Source: Psilocybe azurescens (lineage: Eukaryota; Basidiomycota; Agaricomycetes; Agaricales; Agrocybaceae). Taken from it: a stretch of DNA of 64,000 nt. The notes under the pieces were generated by a model. That model was not told the origin of the DNA. It did no database searches and saw only the letters and a program-made list of their open reading frames with translations. Within the stretch, counting starts at the first letter, position 1; every line of letters begins with the position of its first letter. Shown here in pieces: positions 25,078 through 36,355 of the stretch. A program made the position numbers and the translations under genes. Where the stretch lies: the NCBI GenBank assembly GCA_023853785.1, contig JAJIRX010000570.1:682001-746000 (forward strand). The letters are read 5' to 3'.

Positions 25078-26079
25078 ATGGCACGCACAATACAATCACC
25101 AGCTTCCATGGCCCGACATTGGGTACCACCACCGCCTGTTCACAGCTTAATTGCCACTTTAATTGGACCATTTGATCCCCAGTCCACTTGCGTTCTCTAT
25201 TCTGCGATTCCGCCAGAGATACGCAATCGAATACTATCCTTTGCTCTGTATAGCTACGACGATATATCGAGGCCATATCCAGACCGCTCTTACTATTCGA
25301 GGCCTGGCTATCGGTATCATCAGCATATCAGTACCAACCTCCTAGCTACCTGCCGGCGCATCTACAGCGAAACGCACGACCTTCCTGTCTCGCAAAATGA
25401 ACATGTCTTTTGGGGCATGTTCTATCGCGGTCCTTCTCGTAATATTAGGAGCAGCCCCAGATGGTTTTTCCACAAATTAACGATCGAGCAAAGAAGTGCG
25501 GTCGTTCATGTCCACCTCTTTACTCAACTTCGGTGGCTTGAATCGAACGACTTCCAAAAGGTCTGCGAACTCGATGACGTACACCCACAACATCTGACAA
25601 TCACGGTCCGCCACACCGACTGGTGGGGCTGGGAAATGGATACCCCTCTGGTTATGAAATATAATTGGATGGATCATTTGAAGTACATGAAGAAGCTAGA
25701 AACACTTGATGTTGAGCTGGAAACCATGGAACAAAACAAAGACCAGGTATTTAACGCAGGACTAATACTATGACGTATTTGAAAGTCTCACTCAATTCTC
25801 CAGCTTGAGATCATTGCCAAAAAGATGATGGAAATCCGAATCGAGATCGATGAATCATGGAGACTAACTACTCCAGAGAAGGATTCCATAATAACAGAGC
25901 GGTATATGGGACAAGCTGTCTACGAGTACGATCATGACTCGGCCTCGGACCCTGATTCGGACTCGGATGATCACACCATGTATTATTTCAAGGAGGGTGA
26001 TTGCTGGACTATGGAGAAACCAGTACAAACCCTTGATCAAATCCCATACGTGGTGGCGGTAATCCACTGGACTGTATAG
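25078..26079 (+). CDS. DUF7730/2EXR-like protein, copy 4 (intact)
   Basis: Exons 25078-25746 and 25804-26079, intron in phase 0, give 314 residues. It has the complete set of family blocks: AIPPEIRNRILSFALYSYDD near residue 45, YYSRPGYRYHQHISTNLL, SETHDLPVSQNEHVFW, LTIEQRSAVVHVHLFTQL, TDWWGWEMDTPLVMKY and the acidic DSASDPDSDSDD linker before the end PYVVAVIHWTV. No signal peptide or membrane segment was seen. This is the best reference copy for the family in this window. The function is unknown. Confidence 0.87.
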
Positions 26080-26111
26080 TAGCTGCATCCAAAAGAGGTT
26101 CATAATCATCT

Positions 26112-26439
26112 GACTTATTCCCTTGGGGGAAAATTGATGGCGTTCGGCATTGGTAAACTAGCGAGAACTACCTGTGATACATACATGGATGCATATCTAC
26201 GCCATCAGCCACAAGTGTCTCAAAAGCTTTTGAGCCGTCGCACGGCTCTTAGGATCGATGCGCAAGCATTTAGACATGAGGTCCGTCACATCCGCCATGT
26301 CCGCAGAGCTCATATGCATCCTGAATCTGAAATACGTTTCTCAAATGGTTTGCGAACAAAACTCTTGAATTTCCTGGGTCTACCCGTAGGAGAGGTGCTA
26401 ATGGATCAGACAAAGAGTATAAGGCAAAGCCAGGTGACA
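26112..26439. repeat. tandem duplicate of the kinase 3' end, copy 1
   Basis: About 330 bp aligning with 26440-26795, head to tail. It carries a truncated and frame-broken version of the last kinase exon on the minus strand plus its downstream flank. Copy 2 is longer because a 26-bp piece around the stop codon is itself repeated. Confidence 0.85.
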
Positions 26440-26795
26440 GACTTATTCACTTGAGGGAAAGTTGAAGGCATTCAGTATTGGGAGACTAACGAGAACTAGC
26501 TGTGATACATACATGGATGCGTATCTACGCCATCAGACACCGATGAGTATCTACGCCATCAGCCACGGGTGTCTCAAAAGCTCTTGAGCTGTCGAACGGT
26601 TCTTAGGATCAATGCGCAAGCATTTAGACATGAGATCCGTTACACCCGCCATGTCCGCAGAGCTTAATATGCATCCTGTGTCAGAAATACATTTCTCAAA
26701 TGGTTTGCGAACAAAACTCTCGAATTTCCTAGGTCTACCTGCAGAAGAGGTGCTAATGGATCAGATAAAGGACATAAGCCAAAGCGATGTGACAT
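26440..26795. repeat. tandem duplicate of the kinase 3' end, copy 2 (in use)
   Basis: Includes the last exon and stop (26553-26551) of the SRPK-like kinase. Local repetition of a segment containing tacgccatcag at about 26521-26570 shows a nested duplication. Confidence 0.8.
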
Positions 26796-28072
26796 ACAGT
26801 CCGGTTGGAAGTATTCCAGGCTTCGGGGGCAGCGCTTAAGAAAATCTTCATGGAAGAACTCGCCACAAAAAGGATCATCTGAAGGATCAATACATCAATC
26901 TCGGATGCATTGTCTATTTCCGACACCATTGGTTTGAAAAGCGGTCGATTGGTGAGCAATGTAAATATCTTGGACATGTAAGTGTCCCGATTTACCATAA
27001 GTAAGAGCAACCTACCAAGCAACCGAAGGTCCAGATATCGACGGATTCATTCCACTCCCCGCCCAATACAACCTCAGGGGGTCGTAAGCCAAGGGGTGTG
27101 ATATCATCCGTGGTTTGGTCGGATACAAATTGAGCTCAACTCGAATATGAGTTGCAGATAACGAGGAATTTCGTGGGACATACCGTTACTGAAGTCCGCA
27201 AGCTTGAAATTACAAGACGAGAGTTCGTCAAGCGAGGGTGGCGGGAATGATTGTGAGACGAAAACAGAAACCATCTTATTCAAACTGCGTTCGGGTGCGT
27301 AAGTACGAGGGGGGTTTTGCATGATCCAATTGTTGATGGCGTCATTTGTCCAGTGGCCTCCTAAATCAACCATGATATTGTCGGGTTTGATGTCTGCGAG
27401 GGTAAGTAATCATTGTCGTAGCTTCTTGAGAAAGAAACATGCCTGTATGTGCGATCCCGCACTCGTGCAGGCGCGTAATGCCTAAAAGTAGGTGCTTCAA
27501 GATCCGCTTCACAGTTAGGACGGGAATGAATCCACCCTGCAATGCTTCTCTAGATTCCTGTACACTGGACAACAGGAGGTCCGTCACAAGACAAAGATGC
27601 TCTCCGTCCTCTTCGATACCGGGTTGTATAAAATGGGTCAAAAGGCGCGCACAATGATCGGAGGAATCCTTCGACATCACCGATGATAAACGATGGAAGA
27701 CCTCCAGCTCACGGAGTTTGTGTTCATGATTCAGTTGCGTGGCATATCCAGTGAGAATTTTGATGGCTACATGAGTATCGTGGCTTGAAAAAATGTGTTA
27801 ATAACTCTACGGGAGGAAAGTGAAATAAAACCATACAGGCAGTCACGAGCAAGCCAGACGCTCGACGCTGTGCCAAATCCCAGTTTAGCTTGAAGTTTAA
27901 AACGATTGGCAGGCCCCAATAATAGTCCTGGGCTGCCTTGAAAGTAGCCAAAGCCTTCCGATGCTGGCAGACCAAGAGGCTCTTCAGCGAAGGTAAAATG
28001 TGGGACACTGGGTTGCGTATCGGTAACTGGGCATTGATTAGCTACAGAAGACATAAGTCGTGTTCGATACAC
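26551..28072 (-). CDS. SRPK-like protein kinase
   Basis: Exons 28072-27837, 27783-27443, 27393-27184, 27134-27016, 26968-26798 and 26738-26551; about 421 residues. A glycine loop (LGFGTASSVWLARD), the VAIKIL lysine, the catalytic loop HTDIKPDN and a PPEVVLGGEWNESVDIW activation-segment end are all present. The magnesium motif reads DFS instead of DFG. The layout and a spacer insert after the catalytic loop match SRPK-type kinases, which phosphorylate Arg/Ser-rich splicing proteins. The second intron (27442-27394) needs a GC donor. Exon 5 is one base short in the five-A run 26867-26871. The 3' end is duplicated downstream. Confidence 0.85.
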
Positions 28073-28306
28073 AACTGGGATAGAAGCAGACAGCTTTTGT
28101 AGGCTGCGAAAGGACCTTCCCTAACATGTTGTACGGAAAGAAGAGAGTCGTGGAAAGTTCTCCAGTAAAAGTGCGGCGATCAGTGTTTGCCGGCCGGACA
28201 TATACGTCTTTAGAGGTTTCTCTCCGAACATGAGTAACGTAGTACGTAAAGGTCAGATTCAGCGGCTATTGTCAATCATGCAGGTCTTTTACTTCTAAAT
28301 TGACAT

Positions 28307-29099
28307 CTACTCGTATTTTTCAAGCTTTCCATCAAGATCGCCCACCTTCTACCATGCCAAGAAGTTATCTCTTTCCACCTCTGGCTGTCTTCTCCCGCAG
28401 AAACTCTGAAACACATCAGAAGACTGGCTACCATGATATCCGCCCACGAAAGAACGTCTCCCATGATATACGGCCCCTTTCCTCTATTCTTCGAATACAA
28501 AGCATCCAACTTGCCCAAAACACCCTTAAAGTCGTCCATTCTATCTGCGATTTGGTTGTCCAGGACAAGATCCTCCATTCTTTTGCCCAGGGACGGTTCT
28601 CTTTGGTTACGGAAGTATACCGCACTGGGAGGGTTCAACTTGACAAAAATTGTCCAAATGAGAAAATCTCGGACAGGTGGCATGTACGCTCTGGTTGTCT
28701 CAGAAAACGCCTGGATAAGACCCGCCGTGTTATTGGGGAATACTGATGGCGTCTGCGGGTATTGAGTATCGAGATATTCAGCGATAACGACCGAGTCGGA
28801 TATGTATTTGTTTGTGGTAGGATCGTAGATCATGGGTACGGTGCAGAGAGGACTTCCGTCAGGCTTCTTTAAAGTGGGAGTCACTCCAAGTCTCTCGTAA
28901 AGCGGGACAATTTCTGGAAATTCGACCCATTCAGTGGTGAAAGGGGAGACCCTTGTAGTTGAGGCAATATCTAGAGAAACGCATGATTCCTGATTAAAGA
29001 TCTTTCAGGACAAATTTGGACACACCTTACTCTCCAGGTGTTCGTGGACATGGAGTATCCTGGAGAGGTCGATGCAAGGTCGTAGAAAATAATAGACAT
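28307..29099 (-). CDS. glutathione S-transferase 2, two compensating one-base shifts
   Basis: Exons 29099-29026 (74 nt) and 28970-28307 (664 nt), the same lengths as in copy 1. Motifs MSIIFYDLASTSPGYSMSTN, TVPMIYDPTTNKYISDS, GKLDALYSKN and SWADIMVASLL are present. One extra base at about 28940-28942 causes an early stop, and one missing base in the T run 28316-28320 restores the terminal KKYE. With both corrected the protein is 245 residues and closely resembles copy 1. Both shifts lie in mononucleotide runs, so a consensus error is plausible. Confidence 0.85.
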
Positions 29100-29790
29100 G
29101 TTATCTTGTCGGCTGTATGAGTTTGAAGCTTTGAAGTCAGGCTCGATGAGCGACATTATCTTGTTTCAAGCAGTATTTATACATACGTTGGAGTGGGATA
29201 TAGACGACACTTAGATGTCAATCTGCTCAAGATTGCTAATGGACAATCCTCATTGGGTCGGCGGACTACGAGCCGGCTAGTACAAAATAAGTTTGTCGAG
29301 TCAGAATATATTTTTGTCGTAACCTGCGGCGCAGTACAATGTGAGTCACTTAGTGATCTACATATGAGAACTGTGATTTCAATCAAAGGATCCTCATGAG
29401 TTTAGACTTCATTTGGTAGTGAATCAGGCTCAGCCTTTGAAGCGCCGTAACTACATTTCGCCTCTACAGTAAACATATCTCAAGTTTCATCTTTCACCCT
29501 AACCCACCAATTCACTAGTGACGAAAGAACTCGCAGATGTTTGATGACCGATGTCGTCCACATAATGATGTTGATCATCACTGAGAGTCGAGATGGAATG
29601 CGTCTACAAAACACATTTAAAAGTTTGCTACATCATATAAAAGTCCTGAGACAAAGAAAGAAGAAGATAGGACTCGCATCCTTGACCACTCAATATTTAA
29701 TGCTTGCACTGAGATGTTTTTGATGGTGTCCACATTCTGTCAGAAGTTTCGTACTGGAAGGTCACAATTTTCTTATTTGGAATGCGTCGG
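29100..29790. other. intergenic
   Basis: Between the glutathione transferase (minus) and an Hsp20 relic (plus). No gene was seen. Confidence 0.5.
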
Positions 29791-29803
29791 TTCTTGAAAT
29801 TTC
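29791..29803. promoter_or_regulatory. heat-shock element upstream of Hsp20 copy 4
   Basis: TTCttGAAatTTC is a perfect three-unit heat-shock factor site about 180 bp before the start codon of the broken Hsp20 copy. Confidence 0.6.
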
Positions 29804-29983
29804 TACGAATTGCGATTGCGCTCTCTATGTTTACAGTGAAAAGGTTCGATACGGCCACACAAGTTCATCTGAGCGGTATAAATACGACGTGCGCCACGCA
29901 CCTACATCCTTCAAAGTTCAGATCCCCATGAAAAGTACAAACTACTACTACTCGCTCACAACACCCTCAATCACTCATACCAA

Positions 29984-30561
29984 ATGTCGAACGTCTTCTT
30001 CTGAGCCCTACTATGATATCGATTGCTTCTTTGAAGAATCCTTCTATGGTCCCGCCAGCACCGAAGGAACTCCAGCCAAGGTCAGAGGAACATTGACAGG
30101 GCTGTAAGGTCTTTCAAATCAGGGAGTGCAATTTCATTATTCTCAATCTCCATTGATAAGAGTCTGACATATCCACGACAGAATGGATCTTCACGAAAAT
30201 AGCGAGAAGAATATCATCACAGCTTCTTTCGATTTTCCTGGAGCAACAAAGGAGGATCTCCAGATCGAAGTTCACAATGAGAAGTTCACTGTCTCAGCAG
30301 AGACGAAGCAATCCACTGAGAATGACGAGAACGGCTACGCTGTCAGAGAATGACAATTTGGCAAATACTCTAGAATATGACAGTTGCCCCAGGGTGTAAA
30401 GGTATGTCGTTTTGAATATCTCACGGACTTCGGAAGACTTACAGGACCTTCAGGACCTTCAGGATTAGGAGATGACAGCTGCTATAGGGAATGGTGTTCT
30501 CACCGTTACATTCCCCAAGTCGGCATCTGAACTAGCACCCAAGAAGATCACTACATCATAG
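29984..30561 (+). pseudogene. Hsp20 copy 4, broken
   Basis: The start and first six codons match, then two bases are missing and a stop follows. Exon 2 has a good alpha-crystallin core (ENSEKNIITASFDFPGATKE) but ends in a premature stop after AVRE. Exon 3 keeps the end ELAPKKITTS. Intron positions equal those of the intact copy. The several lesions are not all in homopolymers, so this is a real relic. Confidence 0.85.
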
Positions 30562-30666
30562 AGTATGCTACTCTCCTTCTGTATATATTATAATCTCTAG
30601 ATAATTGACCTGTACCAGTAGTTCTTCAGTAATGAATCCGACCATAATTTCAAATTACACACAATC

Positions 30667-31107
30667 TTAATTTGTAGATCTTGCTCTGATCGCAGTTGGC
30701 GCCACGCGGGCCCATCCTCGTGCAGATATGTGGCCTAGAGAGCTATCAAGTAGGACCGCGCTCACACACTCAGGACGAAATCCCAAGGACGCAAGAGACT
30801 TCGCTAGCTGCATGCCTACACTTCATTAACCATCATATTTACTTCTCAGATGATTTGAGCACCTACCATTTTCACAGGGAGCATCCGCTACCTCAGCAGG
30901 ATAAGCATTACCCCAGTAATAGAACAAAGCCCAGTCAGGAGTGGGACTGACAGCCAACTCAAGCTGTTCGGGTGTTGCATTGGAGAGAAACCCGTCAATG
31001 AATTCTTCGGTTATTCCGCTAGTCCGCAAGTCTACAAAGAATAAGTCGTTTCACAGTGAGGGAGGTCGAAGAGAGGACACACTCTTCTTAACAGCTTTAT
31101 TATCCAT
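30667..31107 (-). CDS. orphan protein, 108 residues, three exons
   Basis: Exons 31107-31083, 31031-30867 and 30803-30667 join in phase to a complete 109-codon frame. Each intron has GT and AG ends. The core reads TSGITEEFIDGFLSNATPEQ, then DWALFYYWGNAYPAEVADAP and an Arg/Ala-rich end. No signal peptide or membrane helix is evident, and I do not recognise the family. Confidence rests on three exons splicing in phase without stops. It could still be a decayed piece of a larger gene. Confidence 0.5.
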
Positions 31108-31822
31108 TGTGGATGGGAGTGAAAAGTTCAAATTGGTTGCATCTATACACAATATGTAAAGATTATGTAAGCAGAATGGTTGGAGATTTGAGACCCTCAA
31201 GATCTCGACTCTCAAACCACTAATTGTCATCACAGGAGACAAGAAGTGCTCCAAGCTCCATCATTCCTGTCAGGTGACACTTTGTCTCACGGACGGCGGC
31301 CTACTCCGTTAATCGCCTATTAGTTGTACCGCTATACAGTGTAGCAATATAAAAAATCCTTAATAAGAGTGAACAAGTTGAGAATGCGCATAATAAACAA
31401 CTAGTCAGGTAATTGTCGAGTCACAAAGCAGTGTTTCTTCACACAGGAAGACTAACAATTTAAATGCTAAATGTCACTGAGGAACAGGAGTTACATGTTC
31501 TGTGGTTTTTATACTTTTTTATCACTGCGCACAGACCAACTTACTACTATTTTTATTATTTCTTTCTTTCTTGTTTTTCCTCAATGGTTGAAGCGCAGGC
31601 GCTTAATGATAGGCCGTGAGCTTAGCCGTGGTTTCTTCTTTTAGTAATTCGCCAATTCACCGGGTCTGCCGGGTCGAAGCTTGTTCAGTGTGCCGGGGTG
31701 CGGCTGTGCTTTCTTTTGTATGGTTCACTGGGTACGTGTTTTCTATGTTTGAGATTTACGAGTTTTGGTCTCACGTTGTCATTCTACTCCACACTCCCGG
31801 ATCCCAATCTACAAGTCCCATC
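31108..31822. other. intergenic
   Basis: Divergent promoter space between the orphan gene and the macro-domain gene. An A/T-rich tract at about 31500-31580 is likely promoter. No gene was seen. Confidence 0.5.
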
Positions 31823-32586
31823 ATGGATAACCTAAAATTCGTGCTCTTGGATACCTCTCCTAATCTCGTTGACGAGTGGAATCGCGCATTCGTCGAACAT
31901 AATCCTACGCGAAATAACTTCACCTTCTTGCAGTCCAAGTTAGAGGATCTGCCTGAGCAGTACCGTTCTTTTGATTGCATTGTCTCCCCTGCCAATAGTT
32001 ATGGTAGACTCGATGGAACAAGTTGGTTTTAGTACTTTGTTATAAACACTTACTTTGGTTCTGTTCTCAGTTTCGATTATTTTCTGTCGCAGGCAATCTC
32101 ACCATCTGGCGACCTCGATGCGCCAACAAAGATTGTCCAGAAGGTGTTATACTCTAAATGGAAAGGCTTCGCACCTCCCGGGACATGTACCCTTGGTCCT
32201 TTAGAGGACACATCTTGCTCCCAAATCCCCATTCTTGCCGTTTCATCGCGTTGTGCCCCACGATGCGCATACCGGAACGCGTCAATTGGAACAAAGAGAT
32301 CGTGTATAACTGTGTGTGGGCTCTCCGCACAGAGATCAGCACATACAACGGCAGCTCGCAGGACAAAATTCATACAGTAGTGATGACGGGATTAGCAACC
32401 GGAGTAGGTAGTGTTCCAGCGGAGCGCTGCGCTCAGCAGATGTCGTTAGCCATCAGGGACTTCTACGATGCACTCGAGAATCCAGATAAATGGAGTGCCA
32501 TGGATTGGGATTCGGCTATTACTTATGCTCTTGATTGTCGCCGAACTCATGATCAGGGTGACGGAGGAGGCATCTTGAGGTCGTGA
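31823..32586 (+). CDS. macro-domain-like protein
   Basis: Exons 31823-32031 and 32071-32586; about 241 residues. An early FDCIVSPANSYGRLDG matches the ADP-ribose-binding start of macro domains (PAN-x-x-G type). TMRIPERVNWNKEIVYNC and the loop MTGLATGVGSVPAERCAQQM match the later binding loop. Macro domains bind or hydrolyse ADP-ribose; which applies here is unknown. A one-base loss in the CCC run near 32221 must be assumed to join the two frames, since both flanks match the family. The first donor (gtactt at 32032) fits the phase but adds a few residues not expected in the family, so that boundary is uncertain. Confidence 0.75.
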
Positions 32587-32756
32587 AACGTTGGCATTGT
32601 TGATCTAGCTAGATTTAAATTCAATATACATTCAAAATCATGTCTCGGATTCTGCACAATTTGTGCCAGCTCTATCGCGAAGATTTAAATACGTGTAGCA
32701 GCAGTCAATCAGGTCGTAAGCACGTCAATTCCAGCAGTTACTCCGAAGTGTACACA

Positions 32757-33260
32757 CGAAGATGATGCACGGTGGCTCATGCTTATTTGTTTGGCTTCTA
32801 TGCGCATAAGTCTTGTAGATACCCTTGAATTTTAATTCAGATATACACAAGGCGCCCATCTTTCTCCATCTCTACCAGTCTTTCAAATTTGTTAACCTCA
32901 AAGGGGGTATCCCTGTAATTTGTAAGTTAAGTCTGAACAATTTTTGGTTGTAAGACTTGAACTCAATTCCGTCCAGTTATTATGAAATCAGGGATGAGAG
33001 ACAGTGGAAAGCAATTAAAAACCAGTTTGAGCGTGACCTTGGTAAGCGTCGTAGCTGAAAGAGATGAGATAGTGATCGTTCTAGGCGTATCGGTAACTCA
33101 TGGGAGAGGTGTTACGAAGTAATCGATATGGCTGTGCAATGTCCGTATTTTGACCATACCTTCGATTGTTAGATACCTTAGCGCTTTGAATCCCTTATTT
33201 GGGAGAGATTTGCCTGGGTATGCCTGACAGATGCGATTAAGATCGTTATAGCGTGTATGC
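32757..33260 (-). pseudogene. relic of the F-box/LRR gene 3' part
   Basis: About 500 bp similar along its length to 52530-53060, which is the C-terminal coding part and 3' flank of the F-box/LRR gene at 52.6-54.0 kb. Blocks equivalent to the end of that protein (TALVDMEKDGRL region) are visible but frames are broken. It is a duplicated fragment. Confidence 0.7.
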
Positions 33261-33784
33261 CAATGCTAGATTGCATTAATTGTTCGGATCCACCGTACAC
33301 TGTTGGCACCGACTACCGTTTATGTGTCAAATTCATTGAAGACCGAACATCCTTCTGTTTGTTTTATCTTTATCGTCACGAACAACTTTCCTGTTAGAGA
33401 AAAAATCTGAAAAACAGAGTTAAAGGCAGGTCGGGAAACTCGAAATCTGGTAATGAAGGAAATAGACTATCGGTTACTTTATTAAATTGCTTTATGATAG
33501 AGAAGCATACAGAGATCGTGACTAGTAATGTATTGAGGTTACAACATGTCGTTGTAGCCTGTTTCCGTCGGTACTCCACTCTCTGTGGAGCCACAACGAT
33601 CATTCGAGAAGTGCCCCAAACGGAATGGATTGTGGGACTGGGGGCTGGCTAGAAGCATGTTGGGAATGCCATATCACGAAACCACAATTATAGTGCGATG
33701 CATAAGATACATTCGACGCATGTTGTCGAAGAGTCATCAAAAACCGCGACAGAGAAAGATACACGGGGCATAACCACCTATCAA
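33261..33784. other. intergenic
   Basis: 3' side of module-family member C. No gene was seen. Confidence 0.5.
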
Positions 33785-35114
33785 TTAAGCACCGAATTTC
33801 ATCCACCCTTTATCATCTGATCGACGAGCTCCTAGCGCCGATACAAATTCTTGATACACCTCATAGTGTCCCGCAGCTGAGCCAGCATTGGGGTATGACT
33901 CCACATAACGCGTCAGGTGGAGACTCTTTTGCCGGTGTAGATTAGAACAGGAGCTTGGAACCCTTTGTCGCGTATGAATTTCATGATTTGGTTGCCTGCA
34001 TTGCGGTTATGGTAGGGTACGCCCTTTGGGTTGAGTTCCTTTCGATATTGATCTGAGATAAAACGTAGTTCTCCGGCATTGTCGTGCTTTAGAAGGAAGT
34101 CTAATAAATAAAATGAGGTTAGTAAATGATAAAATCTAACACATAAGTCAATTTACTTCGGTTGGCGTTTATCCAGGCTTTGGCTGTAGATGTCGAGGCC
34201 AACTGAACGACTGAAATCCCTCGTTCTTGGGCATATGCAGCTTTGGGCGCATTTAGGGCCAGGTCGTCTGATATCCAGATTAAAAGCGGGAATCTGGGAT
34301 CTGCAGGAAGGCGACACGCTAAGTATGATGTGACATTTGGGGATACTGAAGTTGACCACGTACTTGATGTGTATAGTTGGATAATCTCTTTCATTTTTGC
34401 GTCACGAACTAGGTCCTGGAGAGTCTTAAGAGTTACATTGCCAGTACTGTGCTCGTCAAGTCGTAGCAAAAGTCGACGACGAGACAGAGGGCCCATCTTA
34501 ATATTCAACCAAGAGGCCAAATATTCGCACAACTTCTGGCTTTCAACCACTTCGAGCTATAAAACTAGAGCTTAGCACAGTTTTGATATGAGACATGATG
34601 ACTTACATCATCACCGATACGCGAGTGCCAAAACTCCAGGACATCTTCTTTCTGCGGTGATTTTTTTTAAGCCAGAGGAGCGGGATGCTTGTGAAGAAGT
34701 GGGGATGTTGGGTTGAGCGGCTGGTGGAAGCAAGTTATATCCTTTAACAGTAATATGATCGACGACCTGCATTGCGCCCATCAACAATATATATTGGTGC
34801 ATGAGCAGCAGGCGATCCTCTCTGATTTCCTGTGTGACCGCCCATGGATTGACCAATGCGAGCATTCGACGAGTACGGCTCTCCTTCCACGATCGCAGGT
34901 GACTATCGACGTTTGCAAGGGCATTCTGCAGGGCCTGGAGAGTCTGCCTCAATGGTAGGTCGGGGACGTCTCGTAGTAGGAGTGGTCTAATCACGTTCTG
35001 TATTTGAACGACTATATCAGAGATTTGCTCTTGTAATGAATCCTTGTCGTTGTGTTCTGCGATGAAGTTGACTATTCCGACTGTAATAGTGTGGACAGTG
35101 CTAGCGATATCCAT
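33785..35114 (-). CDS. module-family protein C, two one-base frame breaks
   Basis: Exons 35114-34607, 34556-34364, 34300-34157 and 34100-33785. Exon 2 and exon 3 lengths (193, 144) equal those of A, B and D. The N-terminal bundle starts MDIASTVHTITVGIVNFIAE and ends with LLMHQYILLMGAMQVVDHI. The EF-hand-like unit reads LLLRLDEHSTGNVTL. The receiver-like part has FPLLIWISDDL, LRFISDQ (acceptor Asp kept) and APVLIYT. One extra base sits in the eight-T run 34661-34668 (plus strand) and one base is missing near 33937; beyond it the expected C-terminus runs to TAA at 33787-33785. Either a consensus error or an early pseudogene. Confidence 0.72.
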
Positions 35115-36355
35115 GATTGAGTACAAGGAAGAGATATAACTTAGGATGGGTCTAGCTAACTGGAATTGCACCGGGTTTTGAGGCTATACTTGACTCAATA
35201 ATCGGATTTCGACGTTTTCCACGGAAGCACTGCCATGGTGCTTCAACCACTCATCGTTGGCAGTTGCATAGTCGGCGATTCCGCGTCTGATGGCTCGGAA
35301 TTTGTTCCCGGGGTAGTTCATATCGTTGCACTTGCCACCCAAGTCTTTAGGGTCGACGCTGAACATAACTAGTTTGTAGCAAGCCGGAATTTTTCATCTG
35401 AGTTTGACTGCTTTAAGGAGAGGTTTTCAGGGATAAGGGACGAAGTCATCAGTAAGCAAGGAATATACCGGATCGTCACAAGTAAATTATCATGTGATTC
35501 GACTTTTCTTGTGACCCATTAAGACTCAGCAGGCATTAGCTGAGTTTTATTCTTTTCTTTGAATCTGTTTATTATCGTGCAACAGTGCAACTTGAACAAG
35601 CAGTCGAAATGCTAAGATGCACGGGTTTATAGGTACACCACTCTACGCTATTGTTGTGTTTTGAACGCCATATATGTTGATTCTAGCTCTTTGATTTGCC
35701 TTGAGGTTTGCGATTTCATTTTCAATGTTTTCGCTCTCTGTCTGACTTTTTGGAATAGGTTTCTATCATATTATTCAATGTGATGTCTATGTTATGGACC
35801 TGAATAAAATCTTCCTTCACCCATCTCGTTGGGTTCTCTGCCATTGTGTATATGTGGTTTCACAGTCCCACACTTGCCAAAGTGTACTCAGCAAGACTCC
35901 ATAGCGTAACATCCCAGGTCTTGCCTGACGATTCGTCAGGCTCAGTTTAATTGAACACCTGGTCAAATGATGCATCACTTGATGCAGAATCCTTCTTGTA
36001 CACGGGCCGTCTTGAACAGTGGACACAAAGGAAAATGGGACTGTGCATGTGGTGGCGAAGACATGCGTATACGGACCGCCCGCTCGTAAGAAGTCGAAGC
36101 TAGGTAATGTGGAGATCCTATTTAGTTCAGATAAATTTGCAGAGCCTCAACTTGTGGTATTCTCAATCACCTAAATTTCAGATGGTAGTAAGCTCTCCAA
36201 TGATTTAAATTTTTCTCATGAGCTGAAAGTTGGGTCTTTGCAGAAACTTTTCTATACGTCATTACTTTGTGGGCACGTCGCTCTCGGGATTGCTTCAACT
36301 TGTACGTATAAGACCACTGGATTTCACATATTTTGACCTCCTAATGTGACCTCAG
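35115..36355. other. intergenic with one unassigned open frame
   Basis: A 60-codon frame on the minus strand at 35366-35184 is open but has no motif or splice partner. The right part, about 36190-36301, probably holds the first exon of the hydrolase gene: an open stretch ending LLCGHVALGIAST before a gtacgt donor at 36302. Its start codon could not be placed. Confidence 0.45.

Noticed and set aside
35184..35366. 60-codon open frame on the minus strand
   Set aside because: Begins with Met and is free of stops, but has no recognisable motif and no partner exon; chance cannot be excluded.
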